Notes: generated by a model from the sequence alone, not told the origin. DNA of 64,000 nucleotides from Empedobacter brevis NBRC 14943 = ATCC 43319 (GCF_000382425.1 NZ_KB908296.1:1-64000), one strand, 5' to 3'. Shown: positions 37,909 through 47,040, counted from the stretch's first letter. Made by a program: numbers and translations.

Positions 37909-38913
37909 TTATTTTTTTAATCGTTGGATGATTTGTTGGTAAACATATTCTGCACTAAGATTCTGGAAATAATCATAATTTTCAAACTCTTTCGGATCTT
38001 TTCCAAAAATAGAAGTTGGTCGACATTTCATGGTTTCATCCAGGATAACATCTTCCATAGCTTGTCCATAACCTAAAAATCCGGCATAAGGATGTGTTCC
38101 GCCCCAAATAGAAATTGTACGCGTTCCCATTAACGAAGCCAAATGCATATTGGCACTATCCATTGAAATCATTGTTTCCAGTTTCGCAATAGCATGTAAT
38201 TCTTCTTCAAAAGAAATTGTTCCTGCTAAAGATGTAATATTGGAATGAAAATTTTCCCACGTTTTTAATTCTTCGACTTCTTTTTTTCCACCCCCGAACA
38301 AATATACTTTGTAGCCATTTTCGGCTAATTTTGTGGCCACAATTTTCATCTTTTCAATAGGATACATCTTACTTGTAAATGCTGCAAAAGGAGCAATTCC
38401 GACAGATTGATGTTCTTTGTTTGCTTTTGGGCGTATTTCATGTTTTAAATGAACGGTAAACCCAAGTTTTCGTAAAACATCAGCATAACGCTCTGTTGTT
38501 AATTTGAGTTGTTTAAAAACACGATTTTGTTGATGAACGAGTGCTTTTTTTTCCGCTCTACCTTTGTCTAAAGTAGCTGTTTTCGTTCCATTTAATTGAA
38601 AGAAAGTTGTGATAACTTTAGATCGAATAACGTTATGAAAATCAGCCACATAATCAAAATGATATGATTTCAATTCTTTGTATAATTTGAACAGTCCAAA
38701 AAAACCTTTATAGTTTTTGTTCAAATCAACAGGAATAAATTTTATTTGTGGAAACTGTTTAAAAATACTTTCCATAAAAGGACGCGAAGCAACATAAACT
38801 TCTGCAGTTGGATGTTGTTCAATGAATTCTTGTAAAACAGGTGCAATCATTGTGACATCACCTAATGCAGAAAAACGCAGAACCAATATTTTCTTATGAG
38901 TCGTTTTCTCCAT
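37909..38913 (-). CDS. Glycosyltransferase family 9 (heptosyltransferase-like)
   Basis: 334 aa, GT-B fold. N-terminal KKILVLRFSALGDVTMIAPV, and C-terminal nucleotide-sugar site SMDSANMHLASLMGTRTISIWG, typical of the ADP-heptose:LPS heptosyltransferase family. Exact donor and acceptor are not predictable. Its start overlaps the end of the cation antiporter gene by 20 bp, implying cotranscription and translational coupling of two functionally unrelated genes. Confidence 0.87.
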   Translation of the reverse strand: MEKTTHKKILVLRFSALGDVTMIAPVLQEFIEQHPTAEVYVASRPFMESIFKQFPQIKFIPVDLNKNYKGFFGLFKLYKELKSYHFDYVADFHNVIRSKVITTFFQLNGTKTATLDKGRAEKKALVHQQNRVFKQLKLTTERYADVLRKLGFTVHLKHEIRPKANKEHQSVGIAPFAAFTSKMYPIEKMKIVATKLAENGYKVYLFGGGKKEVEELKTWENFHSNITSLAGTISFEEELHAIAKLETMISMDSANMHLASLMGTRTISIWGGTHPYAGFLGYGQAMEDVILDETMKCRPTSIFGKDPKEFENYDYFQNLSAEYVYQQIIQRLKK

Positions 38914-40744
38914 GATTTCTATTGTTCATTTCTTTTGCAACCATTTTCATTTGTTTTTCAAACTCTTGTTTTGAAGCTTCAAAATACTGGTCAGAATTTT
39001 CGGCATGTTTGGCAATTTTACGCAGCGATTTTCGGTCACTTTTTATAAAAATCTCTCCAATTTTAGAGGCCTCTTCGTACGAAAATCCATATTTTAACAG
39101 AATCTGTCTTCCAACATAAACCGATGAGAAAAAGTTCTCCCGGTAAACTTCATTCAATCCTTCTTTCAAATAATTATAGGCGTAGCTACGATTTTTTGCA
39201 CGTACAATAATTTCTAAGTTTGGAAAATTTTTGCGGACAATATGGACTAATTTCTGATTGATTTCCGGTGGATCTAATGCCGCCACAAAATATTTTGCAT
39301 GTTCTGCTCCGGCAGATTTTAATAAATTAATATTTGTAGCATCACCATAGAAAACATTAAATCCTTGTTTGCGCATTTTTTCAACGCGCTCGCTATCATT
39401 ATCCAATACAATAGATTTTATTCCGGTACTTTTTAATACACGGCTAATTGTATTTCCAAAATCTCCAAAACCAGCAATAATAATTTCACCATCGGCAGAA
39501 TTCGGATTTATTTTATCATTTTGAATAATGGTTTTAACTTTCGTTTTTACACCAAAATATTTTAAAATTAATTTTTCATTTAATACCAAAAGTAGAGGAG
39601 TGATGACCATTGTAATTGCTGTTGTCGCTAACATTAAATCGTACCATTCTTTGTTTAGAATACCCAGGTTTCGTGTTAAGGATAAGATGACAAAAGCAAA
39701 TTCTCCGATTTGGGATAAAAGCAAGATAAACAACCATTTTTGGTCAAAATCGAATTTATGCTTAATTCCTATGATCCATAAAACCACTGACTTTATTAAC
39801 ATAATTCCGAATGTTAATCCAAGAATCATCAATGGTTTTTCGGCAATTAATTTAAAGTTTATGGTAGATCCCACCGCAATAAAGAATATTCCCAATAATA
39901 GAGATTTAAAAGGTTCTATATCGCTTTCTAATTGATGTTTGTATTCGTTATTTGCTAACACAACACCTGCAATAAAAGCACCTAATGCGGGTGAAATTCC
40001 AACTTTTAGCATCAAGATTGAAACTCCAATAACTAATAATAAAGCGGATGCTGTGTAAATTTCACGAACCTGTAATTGTCCAACATATTTAAAATATGGT
40101 GTAATAATGTACCTCCCGATAATGTAAATAAACGTAATGGCTCCAACAATAACCAATGTTTTCATAAATGCCGGCCCACCTACTAATAAGCTTTTAGAAT
40201 CATCTCCTATGGATTGTATTAACGAATCTCCGACCAATAAAGGAATAATTGCTAAAATTGGAATAACCATGATATCCTGAAACAATAAAACAGAGAAAGT
40301 AGATTTCCCAATGTTTGTTTTTGTAAGTCCTTTTTCGTTCAGTGTCTGCATAATAATTGCAGTTGAAGACATGGTTATTGCAAACGCGATTGAAACAGCC
40401 AAAGAAAAATTCATTTTCAAAGCAAATACCCCGACTAAAGTAGTAATCAAAATAGTACCTAAAACTTGCATTCCTCCCAGATTGATGATTTTGTTTTTCA
40501 TCTTCCAGAATTCTTTTGGGTCAAGTTCTAATCCGACAAGAAAAAGCATCATTACAACGCCAAATTCTGTCGCATGCATAATATCTGTTCCGTCTTTTCC
40601 AACAAATTCGAAAACGTATGGTCCTATTAAAACTCCTGCTATTAAGTATCCTAAAACAGAGCCCATTCCAAGTTTTTTTGAAATCGGAACACAGATTACA
40701 GCAGAAAATAGAAATACAAATGCTTGGCCTAAAAAGTCGTTCAT
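38894..40744 (-). CDS. CPA2 monovalent cation:proton antiporter with RCK domain
   Basis: 616 aa, KefB/KefC-like. Twelve or so membrane helices (1-380) with the conserved FLVGLELDPKEFW segment and GISPALGAFIAGVVLAN. A Rossmann RCK_N domain follows (about 415-535, EIIIAGFGDFGNTISRVL) that binds nucleotide, then a helical tail. The full Kef glutathione site cannot be verified by eye. The role is K+ or Na+ efflux coupled to proton uptake. Precedes and overlaps the GT9 gene. Confidence 0.88.
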   Translation of the reverse strand: MNDFLGQAFVFLFSAVICVPISKKLGMGSVLGYLIAGVLIGPYVFEFVGKDGTDIMHATEFGVVMMLFLVGLELDPKEFWKMKNKIINLGGMQVLGTILITTLVGVFALKMNFSLAVSIAFAITMSSTAIIMQTLNEKGLTKTNIGKSTFSVLLFQDIMVIPILAIIPLLVGDSLIQSIGDDSKSLLVGGPAFMKTLVIVGAITFIYIIGRYIITPYFKYVGQLQVREIYTASALLLVIGVSILMLKVGISPALGAFIAGVVLANNEYKHQLESDIEPFKSLLLGIFFIAVGSTINFKLIAEKPLMILGLTFGIMLIKSVVLWIIGIKHKFDFDQKWLFILLLSQIGEFAFVILSLTRNLGILNKEWYDLMLATTAITMVITPLLLVLNEKLILKYFGVKTKVKTIIQNDKINPNSADGEIIIAGFGDFGNTISRVLKSTGIKSIVLDNDSERVEKMRKQGFNVFYGDATNINLLKSAGAEHAKYFVAALDPPEINQKLVHIVRKNFPNLEIIVRAKNRSYAYNYLKEGLNEVYRENFFSSVYVGRQILLKYGFSYEEASKIGEIFIKSDRKSLRKIAKHAENSDQYFEASKQEFEKQMKMVAKEMNNRNHGENDS

Positions 40745-40779
40745 GTATGTTTGTGGTTGAGTCTAGATTATACTTTTAT

Positions 40780-41208
40780 CTATTGGTTATTTTGTTTCGA
40801 TTGAAATGCAATTGCATAAAATTTGAATTGTTTTATCATGGCCAATAATCCATTTGCCCGTGTAGGAGATAGAAATTCTGATAAGCCGATTTCATTAATA
40901 AAATCTGTATCAGATGCTAAAATATCTTTTGGCGTTTGATGGTTGTACATTCTAACCAATAGAGCAGCAATTCCTTTTGGTAAAATAGCATTCGAATCAG
41001 CGCTGAATTCAATTGTTTCTCCATTTAATTCTGCATCTAACCAGACAGAAGATTGACAACCTTTAATAATTTTATCGTCCGTTTTAGCATCTTCAGGTAA
41101 AGTCTTTAAACTTTTTCCTAGTTCGATTAAATATTCGTATCGTTGTTCCCAATCGTCAAAAAATGAGAATTCGTCGACTATTTCGTTTTGAATTTCTTTA
41201 ATTTTCAT
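40780..41208 (-). CDS. sufE: SufE-family iron-sulfur assembly protein
   Basis: 142 aa. SufE accepts persulfide sulfur from the cysteine desulfurase SufS. The acceptor cysteine is C51 in IIKGCQSSVWL, preceded by the usual DDWEQRYEYLIELGKSL and followed by GIAALLVRMYNHQTP. The rest of the suf genes are not in the window. A -7 element TAACTTTG ends 4 nt before the ATG, so the mRNA may be leaderless. Confidence 0.93.
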   Translation of the reverse strand: MKIKEIQNEIVDEFSFFDDWEQRYEYLIELGKSLKTLPEDAKTDDKIIKGCQSSVWLDAELNGETIEFSADSNAILPKGIAALLVRMYNHQTPKDILASDTDFINEIGLSEFLSPTRANGLLAMIKQFKFYAIAFQSKQNNQ

Positions 41209-41212
41209 AAGA

Positions 41213-41220
41213 CAAAGTTA
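41213..41220 (-). promoter_or_regulatory. Promoter -7 element immediately before sufE
   Basis: Minus-strand TAACTTTG, exact match to TAnnTTTG, with only four bases between it and the start codon. No convincing TTG at -33. Confidence 0.4.
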
Positions 41221-41283
41221 GAAAGTTTTTGATAGTTATTCCTTAAAAAAAGAGGTTAAATAGCTAGATTCTTTTAGATTTCC

Positions 41284-41291
41284 TATTTTTG
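41284..41291 (+). promoter_or_regulatory. Promoter -7 element of the lipid kinase gene
   Basis: TATTTTTG matches TAnnTTTG 28 nt before the start codon; no clear -33 TTG. Confidence 0.4.
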
Positions 41292-41319
41292 TAGTTCGAT
41301 AAAATCCAATTCCCAAAAA

Positions 41320-42198
41320 ATGAAGTACACTTTCATTGTCAATCCTAATTCCGGAAATGCAAAACATGATATTTCACTCGATTTTTTAAAATCAAAATTT
41401 GATTCATCTGACGAAATTGTGCTGAAAGAAACAGCCTATCAATTTCATGCAAAAGAATTGGTGAAAGAAGCTGTGGCCGAAAAATCGGATGTCATTGTGG
41501 CTTGTGGTGGCGATGGTACAATCAATGAAGTTGCAAGTGCTTTAGTGAAAACAAATATTCCTCTTGGCATAATTCCTGCCGGTTCAGGGAATGGTTTAGC
41601 GATGAATCTTGCTATTCCGAAAGATATGAACAAAGCCATTGACATTATTAGAAAACATGCTGTTCATTCCATAGACGTTGGTCGGGTAGAGGATAAATAC
41701 TTTTTTAGTAACCTTGGTTTTGGGATTGATGCTGAAGTCATCAAAACCTATGAAGAAAACCAGAAACGTACGATTACGGGATATATGGATGCTTCGGTGA
41801 AAACATTGTTGAACTATAAATCAAAACTGTTTCGACTTTATATAGATAATGTTATTATCGAGAAAAATTTTTATTATTTATTCTGCTCTAATTCTAATAT
41901 TGCCGGTTATGGAATCTCTTTTACACCAAAAGCTGATCTATCTGACGGAGAACTCGATTTGTTGATGATAGAAGATTTGGATGTTTTTGAGCAGTTTTAT
42001 TTTTCAGTTTTAGTACTAGCTAAAAAGATTGATTTGCTAGATAAAGCACAATATCGGAAAGTAAAAAAGTTTAAAATAGAAAGTTTGGATTCTAAACCAA
42101 TTTCATATCAACTTGATGGCGAGATTCATAAGACAAATTCACTTCAAGTAAAAGTTAAGGTGTTACCACATGCTTTAAAAATTATTTACAACAGTTAG
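41320..42198 (+). CDS. Diacylglycerol/lipid kinase family protein
   Basis: 292 aa, YegS/DgkB-like. N-terminal VNPNSGN, the nucleotide-binding CGGDGTINEVA at 62-72, and PAGSGNGLAMNL (about 87-98) are the family signatures; the C-terminal half carries the second beta domain. Members phosphorylate diacylglycerol or related lipids at the inner membrane. Whether the substrate is diacylglycerol, phosphatidylglycerol or another lipid cannot be told from sequence. Confidence 0.9.
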   Translation: MKYTFIVNPNSGNAKHDISLDFLKSKFDSSDEIVLKETAYQFHAKELVKEAVAEKSDVIVACGGDGTINEVASALVKTNIPLGIIPAGSGNGLAMNLAIPKDMNKAIDIIRKHAVHSIDVGRVEDKYFFSNLGFGIDAEVIKTYEENQKRTITGYMDASVKTLLNYKSKLFRLYIDNVIIEKNFYYLFCSNSNIAGYGISFTPKADLSDGELDLLMIEDLDVFEQFYFSVLVLAKKIDLLDKAQYRKVKKFKIESLDSKPISYQLDGEIHKTNSLQVKVKVLPHALKIIYNS

Positions 42199-42282
42199 TT
42201 TTTTCTTCACAACTCTTCTTTTTTATTACTAATTAACAATATTACTATTTGTAATTCAATGAATTAAAATATTATTAACCTA

Positions 42283-42305
42283 GTTATAAACGTTTTGTTT
42301 ATAAC
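42283..42305. promoter_or_regulatory. Perfect inverted repeat upstream of the dehydrogenase gene
   Basis: Arms GTTATAAAC and GTTTATAAC (9 bp) with a 5-nt loop, 85 nt after the lipid kinase stop and 65 nt before the next start. It could be a weak terminator (T-rich but interrupted tail on the plus strand) or an operator. The sequence does not decide. Confidence 0.4.
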
Positions 42306-42369
42306 CATTTTTCTTTTCAATTTATATTAATTTACTTGCATTCGTTGTAGATTTGATGAAACTTTTAGA

Positions 42370-43323
42370 ATGAAAACATCTCATAAAATTTTGGCTTTAG
42401 ATTCTAACCATGAATGTTTAAATAATGGACTTCGAGAAGCAGGATTTATAGTTGATGAAGATTATACTTCACCAAAAGAAGTCATTGAAGAAAAAATTAG
42501 TAGCTATGATGGTTTAATTGTAAGGAGTAGGTTTCCAATAGATAGAGATTTTTTATCAAAAGCAACCAATTTAAAATTTATCGGTAGAGTAGGGGCAGGC
42601 TTAGAAAATATTGACGAAGATTATGCTGCTGAGCGCAATATTGTTTTGTTTAATTCTCCGGAAGGGAATCGTGATGCTGTCGGTGAGCATGCGATTGGGA
42701 TGTTGCTGATGCTGATGCATCATTTGCGAAGAGCAGATAATGAAGTTCGAAATGGGATATGGAAACGAGAAGAAAATCGTGGTGATGAGCTGAAAGGAAA
42801 AACTGTCGGAATTATTGGTTATGGGAATATGGGCAATGCTTTTGCAAAACGTTTACAAGGTTTTGAGGTGAATGTGATATGCTATGATATTTTATCCGAT
42901 AAAGGCAATGCTTTTGCAAAGCAAGTGACTTTAGAGGAGTTTTTTGAACAGGCTCAAGTTGTTAGTTTGCATACCCCTCAGACTTTGCAGACGATGAAAA
43001 TGGTGAATTCCGAATTTATTTCTCGTTTTAAAAACCCTTTTTATTTGGTGAATACAGCGAGAGGAAAATCGGTTGTAACAAAAGATTTGGTCGCAGCACT
43101 GAAGTCCGGAAAAGTTTTAGGAGCAGCTTTGGATGTATTAGAATTTGAGAAATCGAGCTTTGAACGTTTAGTTGCTTCAGATTTGCCAGAAGAATTCCAA
43201 TATTTGATAGAAGCAGAAAATGTTGTTTTAGCTCCTCATATTGCCGGGTGGACACATCAGAGTAAAGTGAAGTTGGCTGAATTTATCCGTGATAAAATTA
43301 TAGAGTGGAAGAAGATGAAGTAA
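42370..43323 (+). CDS. D-3-phosphoglycerate dehydrogenase-like 2-hydroxyacid dehydrogenase
   Basis: 317 aa, NAD-dependent D-isomer-specific family. Substrate domain with RVGAGLENID (about 75-84), Rossmann GKTVGIIGYGNMGNAFA (about 141-157). The catalytic Arg is in NTARGKSVV, a Glu in LDVLEFEK, and the His in APHIAGWTH. It has no C-terminal ACT domain, as in the short PGDH forms of Bacteroidota. serC is not adjacent, so the serine-pathway assignment is likely but not certain. Ends at a perfect terminator. Confidence 0.87.
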   Translation: MKTSHKILALDSNHECLNNGLREAGFIVDEDYTSPKEVIEEKISSYDGLIVRSRFPIDRDFLSKATNLKFIGRVGAGLENIDEDYAAERNIVLFNSPEGNRDAVGEHAIGMLLMLMHHLRRADNEVRNGIWKREENRGDELKGKTVGIIGYGNMGNAFAKRLQGFEVNVICYDILSDKGNAFAKQVTLEEFFEQAQVVSLHTPQTLQTMKMVNSEFISRFKNPFYLVNTARGKSVVTKDLVAALKSGKVLGAALDVLEFEKSSFERLVASDLPEEFQYLIEAENVVLAPHIAGWTHQSKVKLAEFIRDKIIEWKKMK

Positions 43324-43334
43324 AAAAATAAACT

Positions 43335-43364
43335 AAAAAGGTTCCGAAATTTCGGAACCTTTTT
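43335..43364. terminator. Perfect bidirectional terminator
   Basis: An uninterrupted 15-bp palindrome (left arm AAAAAGGTTCCGAAA) between the dehydrogenase and the convergent 39-residue gene. Its last base overlaps that gene's stop codon on the minus strand. Confidence 0.88.
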
Positions 43365-43483
43365 CATTTTGTAAGCTTTTTATAAACCTTATACAAAATG
43401 ACTGCTACTATAATTACCAAGACGATTTGAAATAAAATCCAAAGTATCACATTAAATGTAGATTCGCCTGAAATAGATAGCAT
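43364..43483 (-). CDS. 39-residue single-pass membrane protein
   Basis: Short frame from ATG 43483 to TGA 43364-43366. N-terminal MLSISGESTF, one hydrophobic helix (about 11-30: NVILWILFQIVLVIIVAVIL), then a basic tail YKVYKKLTK. The hydrophobic core, positive-inside tail, exact placement of the stop at a strong terminator, and a TATATTTT promoter-like element upstream (about 43510) support it as real. No homologue is known to me. It could be a small regulator of a membrane complex or a toxin-like peptide; no antisense RNA partner is evident. Confidence 0.55.
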   Translation of the reverse strand: MLSISGESTFNVILWILFQIVLVIIVAVILYKVYKKLTK

Positions 43484-43654
43484 ATATATGTCTCATGTGT
43501 TAACTGAAAGCTAAAATATAAAATATTTTTAACATTTAATTAATAAATTTAAAAAAACTGAATTTTATTTTTATTCTGTTTGTAATTGAATAACTTATCA
43601 CATATCAATTTATAAGAAGGATACCAACCTTAAATTTGTATAAAATTAATTACG

Positions 43655-44368
43655 ATGAATTACCAAATATTTAAATCTGAATCGAGAGGAGGTGCTAACC
43701 ACGGATGGTTAAATACTCGTCATTCATATAGTTTTGCTAATTATTATGATCCTTCACGTATTCACTTTGGTGCTTTGCGTGTTGTAAATGATGATATTAT
43801 TACGGGAGGAATGGGATTTGGAAAACATCCTCATGATAATATGGAAATTATTACTATACCAACAAAAGGAGGAATTACACATAAAGATTCAATGGGAACA
43901 GGTTCTATTATCGAGTCTGGGGATATTCAAGTGATGAGTGCAGGAACAGGAGTTTTTCATAGTGAAATGAACGCTTATGAAAATCAGGAAGGACATTTTT
44001 TTCAAATTTGGATTATTCCAAACAAACAGAATGTTGAGCCACGTTATCAGCAAATTTCTATTCGTGATGTTGCAAAAACGAATGAATTGTACCAGATTCT
44101 TTCTCCTCATGTAGAGGATCAAGGTGTTTGGATACATCAGGATGCATGGATTTTCTTGGGTAATTACACAGAAGAAAAAACAGAAATGTACAACGTACAA
44201 AAAGAAGGCAATGGTATTTTCTTTATGGTTGTAGAAGGGGAAGTAGAGTTTGATGGAAATAAGTTAGAAAGAAGAGATGTTATTGAGATAACAGATACGA
44301 GCGATTTTTCGTTCAATGTATCAGAAGGAACTCAATTGATGTTGATTGAAGTTCCAATGAATATATAG
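43655..44368 (+). CDS. Pirin-family protein
   Basis: 237 aa bicupin. The N-terminal cupin has the metal site GFGKHPHDNMEIITIP (about 52-67) and VFHSEMN (about 103-109). Conserved WLNTRHSYSFANYYDP opens the protein, and the C-terminal cupin lacks metal ligands, as usual. Bacterial pirins include quercetin dioxygenases and regulators of central metabolism; the role here is open. Monocistronic. Confidence 0.9.
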   Translation: MNYQIFKSESRGGANHGWLNTRHSYSFANYYDPSRIHFGALRVVNDDIITGGMGFGKHPHDNMEIITIPTKGGITHKDSMGTGSIIESGDIQVMSAGTGVFHSEMNAYENQEGHFFQIWIIPNKQNVEPRYQQISIRDVAKTNELYQILSPHVEDQGVWIHQDAWIFLGNYTEEKTEMYNVQKEGNGIFFMVVEGEVEFDGNKLERRDVIEITDTSDFSFNVSEGTQLMLIEVPMNI

Positions 44369-44397
44369 ATTTTTTCATATTTTAGTTGTTTTATAGA

Positions 44398-44434
44398 GAA
44401 AGCAGTCTTCATTCGTGTGGTCTGCTTTTTTTGT
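44398..44434 (+). terminator. Terminator of the pirin gene
   Basis: AAAGCAG pairs with CTGCTTT, with an imperfect inner stem, and is followed by seven or more T residues. Confidence 0.7.
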
Positions 44435-44516
44435 ATAAAAAAACATTTTCAATACAAGTATTTAGTATATTTACTGTTTATAAAAAAATTATTAAAAACG
44501 TCTTAACCGATACAAT

Positions 44517-45608
44517 ATGAAACGTTTATTAATCATTGCATCTTTTGCATTAATGATTATCAGTTGCAAAAATGATAACATCGAAATAGATTCAACTTCT
44601 CAACAAACTTTTAGTGAGACGGTTGATAAAATTTCGAAGGCCTTACCTGTTTTGCAACAAGATAAGTTTAAGGAGGCTTTACAAATTATTTTTGAGTATA
44701 ATACAAGTCAAACAATGGACAACGAGTCTCGTTGGGCTACTGTTCGTACATTGTTAGATGGCAAAACGGTTGATGAAGTTTTTGATATCGCAGAAAAAGT
44801 TGCTTTGCAAAATAAATTTACTTGGAATAGAAATCAAGTGCCTTTAGTAAACGGAATTCCAAAACCCGGAACGACAGAGATTGTAGAAACGCCAGTTGAA
44901 CCAACTTCTAACGTTCAGCGCTTTGATTTTAGTTTAAAGCAGGATGATTCCGGAATTTCTATTTCACCATTTTTCTATAATGCGCAGGGAACGGAAATTC
45001 AATTGGAACAAGCTGTAACAGCAACAATAGAAATTTTCAATTCTGGAAATATTGTGTATACGTTTCGTTCAACAATAGATCCTAATTCTTTGGATGATTT
45101 GTATCGAAAGAATGCAATTCACATTAAATATGCTTCATTAGACGCTTCTAAAATAAAGAATGATCGTTTGGATATTTTAGTTCGTATACCGAATTCAGAC
45201 CGTTATTTGACGAATCGTAAAGCAATAAAAGTTCCTTTGGATTTAGTTGGAGCGACACCTGTTGTTGATTCTGCTGCAGTGGACAACGTTCCTATACAGG
45301 TGAGTAAAGAAGCAGGAATGGTAAAGTCTTTATCCAATCGTTTTATGACAAATTTGTCAAAGAAAAATTATTCGGGAGCTTTTGCTTTAACAAGGAGTGG
45401 AGAATGGTCTACTTTTCAGAAATTTTCTTCTGATGATGCAATCAAGAATCTGGAGCAAGCGACGATTAATGATGCAAAAGTGTTAGATGCTGATGAAAAA
45501 GTTGCTTTGGTTGAGGTTCATGCTAATTTGAAAGATCAATCTACTAAAACATACCAAGTCACGTTGGAAAAAATTAATAATAAATGGTTTGTGGTTAATT
45601 TTAAATAA
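44517..45608 (+). CDS. Lipoprotein of unknown function
   Basis: 363 aa. Signal peptide with lipobox IISC (Cys17), followed by KNDN. The N-terminal third (about 25-115) is helical (TVDKISKALPVLQQDKFKEALQ), resembling the DUF6694-type domain; a beta-sandwich middle follows (about 135-245). The last roughly 85 residues look like a DUF4878/NTF2-like domain (FMTNLSKKNYSGAFALTRSGEWSTFQKF, ending NNKWFVVNFK). Monocistronic. Function not recognised. Confidence 0.72.
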   Translation: MKRLLIIASFALMIISCKNDNIEIDSTSQQTFSETVDKISKALPVLQQDKFKEALQIIFEYNTSQTMDNESRWATVRTLLDGKTVDEVFDIAEKVALQNKFTWNRNQVPLVNGIPKPGTTEIVETPVEPTSNVQRFDFSLKQDDSGISISPFFYNAQGTEIQLEQAVTATIEIFNSGNIVYTFRSTIDPNSLDDLYRKNAIHIKYASLDASKIKNDRLDILVRIPNSDRYLTNRKAIKVPLDLVGATPVVDSAAVDNVPIQVSKEAGMVKSLSNRFMTNLSKKNYSGAFALTRSGEWSTFQKFSSDDAIKNLEQATINDAKVLDADEKVALVEVHANLKDQSTKTYQVTLEKINNKWFVVNFK

Positions 45609-45629
45609 ATTTCAAAACCTGTAGAAACA

Positions 45630-45660
45630 AAAAAAAGCGTTCAATTAGAACGCTTTTTTT
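45630..45660. terminator. Bidirectional terminator
   Basis: AAAAAAGCGTTC pairs with GAACGCTTTTTT with a 5-nt loop, between the convergent lipoprotein and OmpA-family genes. Confidence 0.88.
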
Positions 45661-45675
45661 ATTTTATATCTGATT

Positions 45676-46377
45676 TTATTTTTGACCAGCTTCTTTTTCT
45701 GCATCAGCTTTCATTTTAGCATTTGCAGTAATTGCAATTTCTACACGACGGTTTTGAGCGCGTCCTTCAGCAGTTGTATTGTCAGCAATAGGCTCTTCTA
45801 ATCCTTTTCCTTTCGATGTTAAACGAGAAGAAGAAATTCCTTTCGATACCAAATAATCTTTTACAGATTGTGCACGTTTTTGAGATAAAGGTAAGTTATA
45901 AGCTTGTGAACCTACATTATCTGTGTGTCCTACGATTAATAAATCAGTATCCGGGTATTCGTTGAAAACTTCTACTAATTTATCTAGATTGGTTTTAGCA
46001 ACAGAAGTTAAAGAAGCTTTGTTGTATTCAAAAGTAACTCTAGAGTTTTCATCTAAAATTAAGTTAATTCCTTCTTCAGTTCTTACGACTTCAGCACCTG
46101 GTAAAACTTGTTCAATTTTTTGAGCTTGTTTATCCATTTTGTTTCCAATAACACCTCCGGCAGCACCACCAACAGCAGCACCAATAACAGCACCTAAAGC
46201 AGTATTACCACCTTTTCCTAGATTGTTTCCTAAGATTCCTCCGATAACACTTCCGGCAACAACTCCAATTCCGGCACCTTTTTGTGTATTGTTTGCATTT
46301 TGTACTGCTGTACAAGAAGACATTATAAATGACCCACCTAATACAATAGCAGCGATTTTAGTATTTATTCTTTTCAT
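45676..46377 (-). CDS. OmpA-family lipoprotein with glycine zipper
   Basis: 233 aa. Lipobox FIMSSC, then a glycine-zipper region (about 33-80, GAGIGVVAGSVIGGILGNNLG) that may insert into or pack against the membrane. A C-terminal OmpA domain (about 105-222) has the peptidoglycan-binding pattern IVGHTDNVGS, LPLSQKRAQSVKDYL and AEGRAQNRRVEI. This layout (YiaD-like) tethers the outer membrane to peptidoglycan. 26 bp downstream of a lipocalin-like lipoprotein gene, presumably one operon. Confidence 0.92.
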   Translation of the reverse strand: MKRINTKIAAIVLGGSFIMSSCTAVQNANNTQKGAGIGVVAGSVIGGILGNNLGKGGNTALGAVIGAAVGGAAGGVIGNKMDKQAQKIEQVLPGAEVVRTEEGINLILDENSRVTFEYNKASLTSVAKTNLDKLVEVFNEYPDTDLLIVGHTDNVGSQAYNLPLSQKRAQSVKDYLVSKGISSSRLTSKGKGLEEPIADNTTAEGRAQNRRVEIAITANAKMKADAEKEAGQK

Positions 46378-46403
46378 AATTTCTAAGTTTTTTAATTGTT
46401 TGA

Positions 46404-46919
46404 TTAACGTTGGAAGTTATAAATTACTTGAGCAATTTTTCCATTTGCATTGATGTCTTGCACCAATCTCATCGAATTTGCATCAACATAATCTACACGC
46501 ATTTTATATCCTGCAGTATTTTGTTTTGCTTTGATTCCTGTTACATCTTTAAAAATAAAATATGTTGTAGAACCATCCTGCTCTAAGTTCCAAATTATAT
46601 CTGCAGTTCCTTGCGGACAATCTGCACCTGCATTATTAAATGTATACGTTCCTTTTTTGTTGTTTTGCACCAAGTTCCAAGCAGAACCTTCATAGCATTC
46701 CGGATTTGCTGTGTCAAAAACTCTTGAAACAGCATCTGTAACTTTTACGTTACCTTGAACTTCGTTTGTTGTTAACCCTGCATAATCTACATTGGTTAAA
46801 GTCCATGCTCCTCTCACTTCTTTACCTGTTTGTATTTCTTGTTTTGCAACAGTTGTAGAAGCACAAGAAGTTAAAAATGCTGAAGCGCATATTCCAAATA
46901 ATAAAATACTTTTTTTCAT
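46404..46919 (-). CDS. Lipocalin-like lipoprotein
   Basis: 171 aa. Lipobox FLTSC (Cys19). The mature protein is beta-rich, with VRGAWTLTNVDYAG at about 39-52 and ITGIKAKQNTAGYKMRVDYV-type strands later, as in bacterial lipocalin-like proteins that accompany OmpA lipoproteins in Flavobacteriia. Two further Cys (about 95 and 120) may form a disulfide. Upstream partner of the OmpA-family gene; ligand unknown. Confidence 0.82.
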   Translation of the reverse strand: MKKSILLFGICASAFLTSCASTTVAKQEIQTGKEVRGAWTLTNVDYAGLTTNEVQGNVKVTDAVSRVFDTANPECYEGSAWNLVQNNKKGTYTFNNAGADCPQGTADIIWNLEQDGSTTYFIFKDVTGIKAKQNTAGYKMRVDYVDANSMRLVQDINANGKIAQVIYNFQR

Positions 46920-47040
46920 AGCTATTTATTTATGATTATAGTCAAAAAATGGCTTTTAGAAATTGAATTTAATAAAGTTTTAAAAAAAAATAGACATAAT
47001 ATTCATCTGATTAATCAAAAGTTGCTCTAATGAGCTTATT

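Noticed and set aside
40311-40848. Plus-strand frames over the antiporter gene
   Set aside because: Antisense to conserved transmembrane segments of the CPA2 protein, with no independent support.
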